A stretch of DNA of 5,126 nucleotides from Spirochaetales bacterium (GCA_031280945.1 JAITGB010000017.1:1-5126); one strand, 5' to 3'. Positions 1 through 5,106 are shown, counted from the stretch's first letter. Notes: generated from the sequence alone by a model not told the origin. Translations and numbers: made by a program.

Positions 1-642
1 GCGGTGGACACGGAGTTTTTGAAGAATTTCAGGCGGACTACGCTGGACTATTTGGCGGAGGACGGGCGGAGGCGGCTCATTTTTGTTGTGGGAGGCGGGG
101 GGCCGGCGCGAAGGTATCAGGCGGCGTACCGCGAGGCGGCGGAAGGGCCTGTGAGCGATGCTGCCGCGGACTGGATTGGGATTGCGGCTACGCGGCTTAA
201 CGGGGAGCTTGTGCGGGGGATTTTTGCGGATGAGTGCGGCGAGGCTCTTGTTACGGACCCTTCCGCGGAGGGGGATTTTACGGGCCGCGTTCTTGTAGCG
301 GCGGGATGGAAGCCGGGTTTTTCTTCGGATTTTGATGCGGTGCTTCTTGCCCAGAGGTTTGGCGCGCGGGAGGTGATTAATCTTTCCAATATCAGCAAGG
401 TTTACACTGCGGACCCGAACAAGGATTCGGGCGCGATGCCTGTTGAGCGCGTGGGCTGGGCGGATTTTCTTGCGATTATCGGGGAGGATTGGGTTCCGGG
501 GAGGAATGTTCCTTTTGACCCTGTTGCGGCGAGGCGGGCTCGAGATTTGGGTATGAGGGTTTTCGTGGCTGCGGGACGGGACCTTGAGAATCTTGCGGTT
601 CTGCTCCGGGGGGGGGATTTTACGGGTACGGTGATAGGGTAG
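1..642 (+). CDS. pyrH: UMP kinase, archaeal/spirochaete type (5'-partial)
   Basis: This cytosolic amino acid kinase-fold enzyme phosphorylates UMP to UDP with ATP, a step in pyrimidine nucleotide synthesis. The reading frame is open from base 1. The GTG at base 4 is probably an internal valine, because the family's N-terminal strand and first glycine loop (a V-I-S-x-G-G-S-like segment, roughly 15 residues) is missing. Numbering from base 4, visible motifs are VVGGGG-PARRY at 28-38 (glycine loop), DWIGIAATRLN at 56-66, GWKPGFSSD at 101-109 (phosphate-binding region), NLSNISKVYTADPNKD at 126-141 (nucleotide-binding region), PGRNVPFDP at 165-173 and the C-terminal GTVIG. These match the TIGR02076 archaeal/spirochaete branch better than the usual bacterial PyrH. 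The frame ends with TAG at 640-642. No clear intrinsic terminator lies in the 57-nt gap to the convergent gene. A run of nine G lies close to the 3' end. Confidence 0.88.
   Translation, partial: AVDTEFLKNFRRTTLDYLAEDGRRRLIFVVGGGGPARRYQAAYREAAEGPVSDAAADWIGIAATRLNGELVRGIFADECGEALVTDPSAEGDFTGRVLVAAGWKPGFSSDFDAVLLAQRFGAREVINLSNISKVYTADPNKDSGAMPVERVGWADFLAIIGEDWVPGRNVPFDPVAARRARDLGMRVFVAAGRDLENLAVLLRGGDFTGTVIG
608..616 (+). repeat. G9 homopolymer inside pyrH
   Basis: Nine consecutive G encode the Arg-Gly-Gly part of the LLRGGDF segment, ten codons before the stop. A one-base slip would change only the last residues and move the stop codon. Confidence 0.9.
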
Positions 643-699
643 GGTTTTTCCGGTGGCGGGGGGCGCGGGCTTACTTTCGGCGCGGGGCTTCAGATGCGG

Positions 700-2226
700 C
701 TACCTGTACAGGTTTTTTTCCATGAGGGTAAAAGTTTCTTCGTCGAGAGGGGTTTTCGTTTCCAGAAGATAGCGGACGAGTTCGGCTGTGGTGAGGGCGA
801 AGGAGTAGGGTTCTTCAATTTCCGCTGCGGTGATGACGGCCCGCGCGGTGTCTTTTTTGTACATATACACGTCCGCGACATCCTGCAGGATTCTGTCCCG
901 CGCCTGGCCTGCGGAGCGGGCGAGCGTGATGCTTTCCTCAAGCAGGGCTTCTGATTTTTGGGGTCTTTTTTTCTCTTCGTTGTAACGCGCGAGCTGGACG
1001 AGAATCGCGGCGCGGCTGTAGGCGTCGCGGATGCGCCCTGCTGTTTTTTCCGAATTGTCCGCGTCTCCCAAAACGAGGTAGAGCCGCGCGAGGCGGGAGG
1101 TAAAACTGTCCGCCGACAGGACGGGGAGGGCCGCGATTTCGGCGCTACGCAGGGGCAGGTTGTGCCGGACTTCTCCCGCGAGGCCGGCTTCGGCGAGAAG
1201 AAAATCAAGCTGAAAGAGGGTGGTCATTCTCCTTATGGCGCTGCTGACCCCGGAGGCGGTTTCGTAGGCCCTGTCGATGAGGCTGTCGTTTGAGCTGGCA
1301 ATGGCCATGCGGCAGAGGGTTTCCGCGCGAATCCAGAGGTATTCAATCAGGGAGGTAATCTGCAGGGCTTTTTGGCCGAAACCCAGGCGCAGGAGATTTT
1401 CCGCGGTGAGGCCGAGTTTTACCGCGGCTTCTTCGCCCTGGGGGGGGGCTGTTTCTTGAGTAATTTCGGAAATGGCCTTCTCCGCATATTCCCGCGCGCG
1501 GCGCTCGTTCTTCATGTCGTTATAAATGAGGGCGATGCGTGAGTAAATCTCCGCCTGCTCCCAGGGGCTTTCTATGCTTCCGACCTGGGAGAGGGTAAGC
1601 TGCAAAAGATTCTGCGTGTCGCGTATAAAACCCTTGTTAAAAAACCGCCGCGTTGATTCGGCGAGAAGCTGCGTTTTTATGCTGGGGTCTTCGAGAACAA
1701 GAACGGCGTCCATTGTGTGCCGGAGGAGGGGAAGAAAAGCCTCGCCGCCGGAAATGCAGATGTCGATGATTTCCTCAAAAAGAAGGCGTTTTCTTACAGT
1801 GTTTTCCAGATTCCTGATACGCTCGAGTTTTTCCGTTAAAAGCTGCATGGCTTTTTCGGAATCCCCCAGATTGAGGTAACGCCGCGTGAGGGCTGTTGAG
1901 TATTCTTCAGACCATTCTTCGTCGCTGTGGCGGGCAAGAACCTCGGACATATAGTGAAGGAGGCGCTCGGCGTCCTCTTTGAGGCCGGCGTTTGTCGCTG
2001 TGCCCAGAATACGGCCATACAGGGAAAGGCAGAGCGGAATATCCTCTACTCTGTCGGCGGCGCGCAGGGCTATGCCAAGCTCCCGCGATGAGATGAGGCC
2101 CCTCCTGTAGGGGGGCAGGGGAGGGGGCGCGGCTTCGGGCGGAGATTCACAGCCTGAGTGAATGAGAAAAACGGGGAGGACACACAGAGGGAGGGAAAGA
2201 AAGAGACGCCAAGCTGCGGGCTTCAT
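700..2226 (-). CDS. TPR-like repeat lipoprotein
   Basis: This 508-residue protein is predicted to be exported and lipid-anchored. It has a positively charged start (MKPAAWR), a hydrophobic stretch at about 8-22 and a lipobox-like HSGC with the acylated cysteine at 26; histidine at -3 is relaxed but tolerable for spirochaetes. A proline-rich linker (29-39) follows. The rest is almost entirely alpha-helical with helix pairs resembling degenerate tetratricopeptide repeats, clearest at about 108-140, 224-256 (AEIYSRIALIYND...REYAEKA), 405-440 and 443-475. TPR solenoids usually bind proteins or peptides, so an envelope scaffold role is inferred; the partner is unknown. The ATG overlaps the stop of the radical SAM gene by 4 nt, which suggests translational coupling. 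A GGAGG lies 12 nt before the ATG. The stop is TAG at 702-700. A C9 run in the coding strand spans residues 260-263. Confidence 0.85.
   Translation of the reverse strand: MKPAAWRLFLSLPLCVLPVFLIHSGCESPPEAAPPPLPPYRRGLISSRELGIALRAADRVEDIPLCLSLYGRILGTATNAGLKEDAERLLHYMSEVLARHSDEEWSEEYSTALTRRYLNLGDSEKAMQLLTEKLERIRNLENTVRKRLLFEEIIDICISGGEAFLPLLRHTMDAVLVLEDPSIKTQLLAESTRRFFNKGFIRDTQNLLQLTLSQVGSIESPWEQAEIYSRIALIYNDMKNERRAREYAEKAISEITQETAPPQGEEAAVKLGLTAENLLRLGFGQKALQITSLIEYLWIRAETLCRMAIASSNDSLIDRAYETASGVSSAIRRMTTLFQLDFLLAEAGLAGEVRHNLPLRSAEIAALPVLSADSFTSRLARLYLVLGDADNSEKTAGRIRDAYSRAAILVQLARYNEEKKRPQKSEALLEESITLARSAGQARDRILQDVADVYMYKKDTARAVITAAEIEEPYSFALTTAELVRYLLETKTPLDEETFTLMEKNLYR
1440..1448 (-). repeat. 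C9 homopolymer inside the TPR lipoprotein gene
   Basis: There are nine G on the plus strand, so nine C on the coding strand, reading Ala-Pro-Pro-Gln at residues 260-263 between two helical repeats. A one-base slip would cut the protein roughly in half. Confidence 0.9.
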
Positions 2227-3236
2227 GCGTTTTCGGGGCCTCCGTAAAACCAGAGGGGCCGCGCAAGAGCCGGAGGAAAGGCATCGGCCCGCGAGAAATC
2301 AGGAAGCTCGTCCGTATCGGGAAGTTCCTGAACAAAACCCTCTTCAATGCCCAGTTCTTCCAGAAAGGACAGGACTTCGGCGTATTCGCCGGAAGATACT
2401 CTCCTGTCCCAGTCTCCCGGAATCTTGTGCCTTGAGTCCGCACCCTCACCGCAGGGAAGGGGCCGCCGCGGAGGGGTAAACTGGAACATGAGGGAGAGGA
2501 GGGCGCGGCCCGCCAGATTCTCCGCAAACCAGGTAAGAACCTCGCGCGTGTTTTCCATAAGGCCCGGAAGAACAAGATGGCGGACAATGAGCCCCGAAAC
2601 AAGGCGGCCCGAAGAATCATCCGCATACCGCAGGGGGCGGGATGCGGCCATAGCCAGGACAGCCCGCGCTGCCGCCTGTGCATAGCCGGAAACCCCGAAA
2701 AGAGCGCGGCCCAGGCGGGAATCCAGAGTCTTTATATCGGGCAGATAAATATCGGTAAAACTGTCCAAAACTTCCAAAAGAGCCTCCCGCTCGAAACCCG
2801 ACGAATTCCACACAACAGGCAGACGAAGCCCTCTCTCCCGCGCCGCGCTGATGCCCGCGGCAAGAGAAGGAATAAAATGAGTACCCGTTACTATATTTAT
2901 ATTTTCCGCTCCTTTTTCCTGAAGCATGAGACATATTTCTGTAAATTCGTAAAGACTTACGTCTCGGCCAGGACCGCCGCCGCCGCTTAACTCGTGATTC
3001 TGGCAGAAAAAACACCTGAGGGTGCAGCCGGACAGGAAAACCGCCCCCGAACCGCCCGCCCCGCAGATTACAGGCTCCTCGCCGTAATGAAGCCCCGCCC
3101 ACGCAATTCTAAGGGTCGCGCCCTCGCCGCAGAAACCCGCCTCACCGCGCGTCCTGTCCGCGCCGCACTCTCTGCCGCACAGATGGCATCGCGTATAGAA
3201 GTTTTCGCGGAAATCCGCGGAAGAAGACCGCTCCAT
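2223..3236 (-). CDS. PflX-type radical SAM protein
   Basis: This 337-residue cytosolic iron-sulfur protein resembles the COG1313 (PflX) family, relatives of pyruvate formate-lyase activating enzyme whose substrate is not established. The radical SAM motif is C71-x3-C75-x2-C78 (SGCTLRCFFCQN), which should bind the 4Fe-4S cluster that cleaves S-adenosylmethionine. An N-terminal set, C17-x2-C20-x3-C24-x11-C36, precedes it and is typical of PflX proteins, possibly holding a second metal site. Other family-like segments are EEPVI at 53-57, NIVTGTHF at 114-121, YLPDIK at 164-169 and VRHLVLPG at 218-225. No glycyl radical enzyme is visible nearby, so calling it a PFL activase would be unjustified. 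The start ATG is 21 nt after the upstream gene's stop, with only a weak SD. The TGA overlaps the ATG of the lipoprotein gene. Residues 255-275 look like low-conservation filler encoded partly by an imperfect palindrome. Confidence 0.88.
   Translation of the reverse strand: MERSSSADFRENFYTRCHLCGRECGADRTRGEAGFCGEGATLRIAWAGLHYGEEPVICGAGGSGAVFLSGCTLRCFFCQNHELSGGGGPGRDVSLYEFTEICLMLQEKGAENINIVTGTHFIPSLAAGISAARERGLRLPVVWNSSGFEREALLEVLDSFTDIYLPDIKTLDSRLGRALFGVSGYAQAAARAVLAMAASRPLRYADDSSGRLVSGLIVRHLVLPGLMENTREVLTWFAENLAGRALLSLMFQFTPPRRPLPCGEGADSRHKIPGDWDRRVSSGEYAEVLSFLEELGIEEGFVQELPDTDELPDFSRADAFPPALARPLWFYGGPENA
2239..2243 (-). promoter_or_regulatory. Ribosome binding site of the TPR lipoprotein gene
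   Basis: GGAGG on the minus strand lies inside the end of the radical SAM gene, 12 nt before the overlapping ATG at 2226. The spacing is long, so reinitiation by ribosomes ending at the ATGA overlap probably contributes. Confidence 0.55.
2443..2477. repeat. Imperfect GC-rich palindrome inside the radical SAM gene
   Basis: CCTC (2444-2447) pairs with GGGG/GAGG-type bases 2473-2476 including one G-T pair, then an A-A mismatch, then CCGC (2449-2452) pairs with GCGG (2468-2471). It falls in the part of the gene coding for PPRRPLPCGEG, which resembles a translated intergenic palindrome more than conserved enzyme sequence. Confidence 0.4.
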
Positions 3237-3257
3237 AGAGCCTACGCCGCCAAACGT

Positions 3258-3626
3258 TTAGTCTTCATCGTCCTCGTAGTACGCGGGCTCCTCATCGTAA
3301 TCCTCAAAAGTTATCGTAATAACGCCGTTCTCGCTCACCGTCTCCTCCATGCGCGAATAGGAATCCCCCTCAGCGTCAATAAGCATAATATCGTACACGC
3401 GCTGCTTGGACAAAGGCAGAGGCAGAGTAATGGCTATGTCGTCCCCTCCGGCCAAAACCGCGCCCGCGAGGTAATCCTCGCCCCAGTCCCCGGAAGACGA
3501 AGGCGAGACGTAGACCTCGTGTATAGCCGAGCCCGTTGAGTTACGCACAACAATTTTCGGCGGCGCGGCGAAAAGCGCGGAAGCCGCGAAAAGCGCGCAA
3601 ACAGCCAGGAAAACGAATTTCTTCAT
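3258..3626 (-). CDS. Small secreted protein, hypothetical
   Basis: This 122-residue protein has a classical signal peptide: MKK, a hydrophobic core at about 4-20, and a likely cleavage near ALFAA at 17-21. The mature part is about 100 residues, probably beta-rich, with RNSTGSAIHEVYVSPSSSG at 28-46, WGEDYL at 48-53, ITLPLPL at 66-72 and YDIMLIDAEGD at 78-88. It ends in a strongly acidic, tyrosine-containing tail (FEDYDEEPAYYEDDED). I recall similar N-x-TG / VYVSP / WG-D-L proteins from treponemes, with no known function. The frame is open 31 codons further up (to 3719), but I chose 3626 because it begins the signal peptide and the longer start would sit inside a hairpin. No Shine-Dalgarno precedes this ATG. 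The gene is first in a probable operon with the radical SAM and TPR genes. Its location should be periplasmic or surface. Confidence 0.8.
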   Translation of the reverse strand: MKKFVFLAVCALFAASALFAAPPKIVVRNSTGSAIHEVYVSPSSSGDWGEDYLAGAVLAGGDDIAITLPLPLSKQRVYDIMLIDAEGDSYSRMEETVSENGVITITFEDYDEEPAYYEDDED

Positions 3627-3635
3627 AGGGTTACG

Positions 3636-3661
3636 ATAATAAATTTTGGCGGGGGTTTCAA
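3636..3661 (-). promoter_or_regulatory. Candidate near-leaderless promoter
   Basis: On the minus strand TTGAAA (3661-3656) and TATTAT (3641-3636) resemble -35 and -10 elements, but the spacer is only 14 nt. Transcription would begin about 3 nt before the ATG at 3626, which would fit the lack of an SD there. The short spacer makes this a weak call. Confidence 0.25.
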
Positions 3662-3692
3662 GATGGGGGAGGGCCAGCGCATATAAACTTTT

Positions 3693-3728
3693 GGGGCGCA
3701 TTTTTTGCCCGTTGGGCAAAAAACCCCC
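3693..3728. repeat. Hairpin 1, perfect 10-bp core
   Basis: TTTTTTGCCC (3701-3710) and GGGCAAAAAA (3714-3723) are perfect inverted copies around a GTT loop. An outer GGGG (3693-3696) can pair with CCCC (3724-3727) with CGCA bulged. The U-run is on the 5' side of the stem on both strands, so it is not a standard terminator. Confidence 0.85.
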
Positions 3729-3746
3729 AGCCCGATAAAACGCGGA

Positions 3747-3763
3747 TTTTAGCTATACTAAAA
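3747..3763 (+). promoter_or_regulatory. AT-rich dyad with TATACT, possible promoter or operator
   Basis: TTTTAG (3747-3752) and CTAAAA (3758-3763) are perfect inverted copies 5 nt apart. The centre contains TATACT (3754-3759), a 5/6 match to a -10 box on the plus strand, without a convincing -35 at 17 nt. On the minus strand TAAAAT preceded by TTAGCC at 17 nt is an alternative promoter facing the secreted-protein gene. The direction is unresolved. Confidence 0.35.
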
Positions 3764-3852
3764 AATTGGGCTAAGCGCCGTAAAGCAACAATATGTGGCT
3801 GCATCTCTAATCGCGTTTTTGAGGGGGGCTTTGCGGGGCTGCGCTTCGCTCC

Positions 3853-3883
3853 GGTCTTTTCGTGCCGTTGGCCCGAAAAGACC
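3853..3883. repeat. Hairpin 2
   Basis: GGTCTTTTCG (3853-3862) pairs perfectly with CGAAAAGACC (3874-3883). Inside, GCC (3864-3866) can pair with GGC (3870-3872) around GTT after a one-pair mismatch. Confidence 0.85.
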
Positions 3884-3913
3884 CTGCGGATTTTGTTTCA
3901 CAAAATCCGCAGG
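3883..3913. repeat. Hairpin 3, perfect 14-bp stem
   Basis: CCTGCGGATTTTGT (3883-3896) pairs perfectly with ACAAAATCCGCAGG (3900-3913) around a TTC loop. It is the longest perfect stem in the window and shares base 3883 with hairpin 2. Confidence 0.9.
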
Positions 3914-3943
3914 CCCCACCAATCCGTTTGTTTTTCGACTTTA

Positions 3944-3964
3944 CGGTTCGCTAAAAGCGAACCG
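3944..3964. repeat. Hairpin 4
   Basis: CGGTTCGCT (3944-3952) pairs perfectly with AGCGAACCG (3956-3964) around an AAA loop. Confidence 0.88.
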
Positions 3965-4045
3965 ATAAAACCGGAGCAAAACCCTTGCGCGCCCAGGGGC
4001 TTAGGGGTGGTGTCAAAGCCGGAAGATTTTGGGGAAACCCTCATG

Positions 4046-4068
4046 CCGCCCGCGCTACGCGCGGGCGG
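4046..4068. repeat. Hairpin 5
   Basis: CCGCCCGCGC (4046-4055) pairs perfectly with GCGCGGGCGG (4059-4068) around TAC. It is an all-GC stem with no U-run after it on either strand. Confidence 0.9.
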
Positions 4069-4074
4069 ACGGTT

Positions 4075-4101
4075 AAAACCCCGCGCCGCAAAGCGGCGCG
4101 G
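4075..4101 (-). terminator. Probable intrinsic terminator of the right-hand lipoprotein gene
   Basis: On the minus strand the transcript reaches CCGCGCCGC, a UUU loop and GCGGCGCGG (4101-4081), a perfect all-GC 9-bp stem, followed by GG and UUUU (4078-4075). It lies 26 nt after the TAA. The U-run is short and offset by two bases, so termination may be partial. The same sequence is hairpin 6 of the array. Confidence 0.6.
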
Positions 4102-4127
4102 ACAGCGGAAAACCCTGCGCGAGTATA

Positions 4128-4997
4128 TTATTCAGCGTTTACGCTTAACATTTCATCCAGGCGGGATTCAAGAAGTTCCTGGTCAATATACACCTCACCG
4201 GAGGAATCTTTTTTTAGAATTCCTTGAGCATTTAAATGCAATTTTAGAACCGGAGTGGAAGTGCGTGTGTCTACAGGGCTGGGCAGGGTTAATTCCTGTA
4301 TAGTTCCTGACCCTAAATAAGAGCTTGCGGCATCTCTATACTGCGTATACTCAGGAATTCTGCTTGCGGCATTTCCATACAAGAAAATTATAGCATAAGC
4401 AACACTCTGTGTCGGGGAGGGGCCGCTTACCAACAATTCCTGGATAGTTCGCGTAGTTTCTGTTTGAGTATTAGGGTCGGTATAGGTAACATAGGAGGTT
4501 TTGTCTTCGCCCATACTCCCATAGGAAATGTGAATAAGTAGTATATCCCACATATTCTCGGGCACCTTTGCCGTGAGTGAAGAAGGCGTTAATACAGAGA
4601 AAGCAAGGCTTTGCCGATTTTCCTTTGGCGATACAACCATACCAGTACCTTTATCGTGATTGTCAAAAATAGAAAACTCATGACCGTCCGAATATTTAGG
4701 ATTGTTAGCGCAGGCTATTACTTCTTCAGGGGTTCTGAGCATAATGCTATGGATATATAATTTCATATCCATAATTTCAACCGTTTCGTCTGTTTGCCCA
4801 GGATTCACCGCAGCTGCAGAAATATTATTTAGGTTAAGAGAATGTGAAGAAGAAGCGGGAGTAGCATCCGCTAGTACCTGCACTTTTCCTCCCTTTAGAG
4901 GGATGTCGTCAGAGCCGCTCGAACACCCGGCAAACAGAACGCCGGACAGTGCGAGAAGAGCAAGGCTCACTCTCAAAAAGGATTGTGATTTTTTCAT
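4128..4997 (-). CDS. Lipoprotein of unknown family
   Basis: This 289-residue protein has a clear lipoprotein signal: MKKSQSFLR, hydrophobic core 10-22, and lipobox LFAGC with the acylated cysteine at 25, followed by SSGSDD. After a low-complexity Ser/Ala/Asn segment (about 45-65), residues 70-290 look like a folded soluble domain with strands such as VEIMDMKLYIHSIML (73-87), MWDILLIHISYG (149-160), SVAYAIIFLYG (198-208) and VLKLHLN (250-256). No catalytic motif or family is recognised; it should face the periplasm or the cell surface. Its start is well supported by a perfect SD 7 nt upstream. The gene is clearly AT-richer than its neighbours (22 of 60 bases G+C at 4621-4680, against 44 of 60 at 121-180), which may mean recent acquisition or different selection. 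It is followed by a probable terminator and appears monocistronic within the window. Confidence 0.85.
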   Translation of the reverse strand: MKKSQSFLRVSLALLALSGVLFAGCSSGSDDIPLKGGKVQVLADATPASSSHSLNLNNISAAAVNPGQTDETVEIMDMKLYIHSIMLRTPEEVIACANNPKYSDGHEFSIFDNHDKGTGMVVSPKENRQSLAFSVLTPSSLTAKVPENMWDILLIHISYGSMGEDKTSYVTYTDPNTQTETTRTIQELLVSGPSPTQSVAYAIIFLYGNAASRIPEYTQYRDAASSYLGSGTIQELTLPSPVDTRTSTPVLKLHLNAQGILKKDSSGEVYIDQELLESRLDEMLSVNAE

Positions 4998-5004
4998 ATT
5001 GCGT

Positions 5005-5012
5005 ACCTCCTT
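5005..5012 (-). promoter_or_regulatory. Strong Shine-Dalgarno of the lipoprotein gene
   Basis: AAGGAGGT on the minus strand matches the anti-SD fully and sits 7 nt from the ATG at 4997. It is the only strong, well-spaced SD in the window, and is complementary to ACCUCC in the leader element upstream (5103-5098). Confidence 0.85.
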
Positions 5013-5030
5013 GGGTGTGCAATAAAATAC

Positions 5031-5106
5031 AAAAGCCTCCTGAGTACACCTTTTCCAAATAACATTTGGCTGACTGGGGAGTCTTGGGTGTATCGCCGGA
5101 GGTTTT
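5031..5106 (-). ncRNA. Candidate structured leader RNA (three-way junction)
   Basis: Read on the minus strand, AAAACCUCC (5106-5098) pairs with GGAGG-C-UUUU (5040-5031, one bulged C). After an asymmetric internal loop UACACC (5092-5087) pairs with GGUGUA (5050-5045). Enclosed are two hairpins: GACU/AGUC with a CCCC loop (5083-5072) and CCAAAU/AUUUGG with a GUU loop (5069-5055). The 3' arm is followed by a U-rich tail. It matches no riboswitch class I know. It could be a 5' leader of the lipoprotein mRNA, an attenuator, or the terminator of an unseen gene beyond the window. A -10-like TATAAC just upstream would start transcription inside the 5' arm, which argues against the leader reading if that promoter is the real one. 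Confidence 0.45.

Larger units (their letters stand above)
3978..4120 (+). repeat. Four AAAACCC-type repeat modules
   Basis: Similar short segments recur between the hairpins: AAAACCCTTGCGC (3978-3990), GGAAACCCTCATGCCGC (4033-4049), TTAAAACCCCGCGCCGC (4073-4089) and GGAAAACCCTGCGC (4107-4120). Two of them lead directly into the stems of hairpins 5 and 6. Confidence 0.5.
3627..4127. other. 500-nt non-coding region with hairpin array
   Basis: No frame here has a plausible protein; open frames only read through palindromes. The stretch holds a candidate near-leaderless promoter, six short-loop inverted repeats (listed separately), four AAAACCC-type modules, an AT-rich dyad with TATACT, and the probable terminator of the right-hand lipoprotein gene. 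Bases 3766-3852 carry no clear structure or RNA gene that I recognise. Confidence 0.7.

Noticed and set aside
643..699. Bidirectional terminator between the convergent genes
   Set aside because: Only GC-rich runs with no complementary stem followed by a U-run.
2147..2683. 178-codon open frame antisense/offset to the radical SAM and TPR genes
   Set aside because: Arg/Pro/Ser-rich translation typical of a shadow frame in GC-rich DNA; the other frame on the same strand has strong radical SAM motifs.
2994..3539. 181-codon plus-strand open frame
   Set aside because: It runs opposite two well-supported minus-strand genes and its translation is Arg/Ala-rich with no recognisable motif.
3627..3719. 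Longer start (31 extra codons) for the secreted protein
   Set aside because: It would bury the signal peptide inside the protein and begin within the arms of hairpin 1.
3701..3723. Hairpin 1 as a terminator, or as an integron attC core (GCCCAAC / GTTGGGC)
   Set aside because: The T-run precedes the stem on both strands, so it is not a terminator. The attC-like cores overlap each other, with no paired L boxes or cassette layout.
4120..4150. dif/Xer site near TATATTATT, looked for because of the skew switch
   Set aside because: Only part of one half-site is present and it overlaps the lipoprotein stop codon; no second binding arm.
3893..4303. Plus-strand open frames through the hairpin array
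   Set aside because: They read straight through perfect palindromes and into the antisense of the lipoprotein gene; no SD and no recognisable protein.
5031..5106. Hammerhead ribozyme or known riboswitch class for the three-way junction
   Set aside because: No CUGAUGA/GAAA core on either strand, and no conserved core of TPP, purine, glycine, fluoride, c-di-GMP or THF riboswitches.
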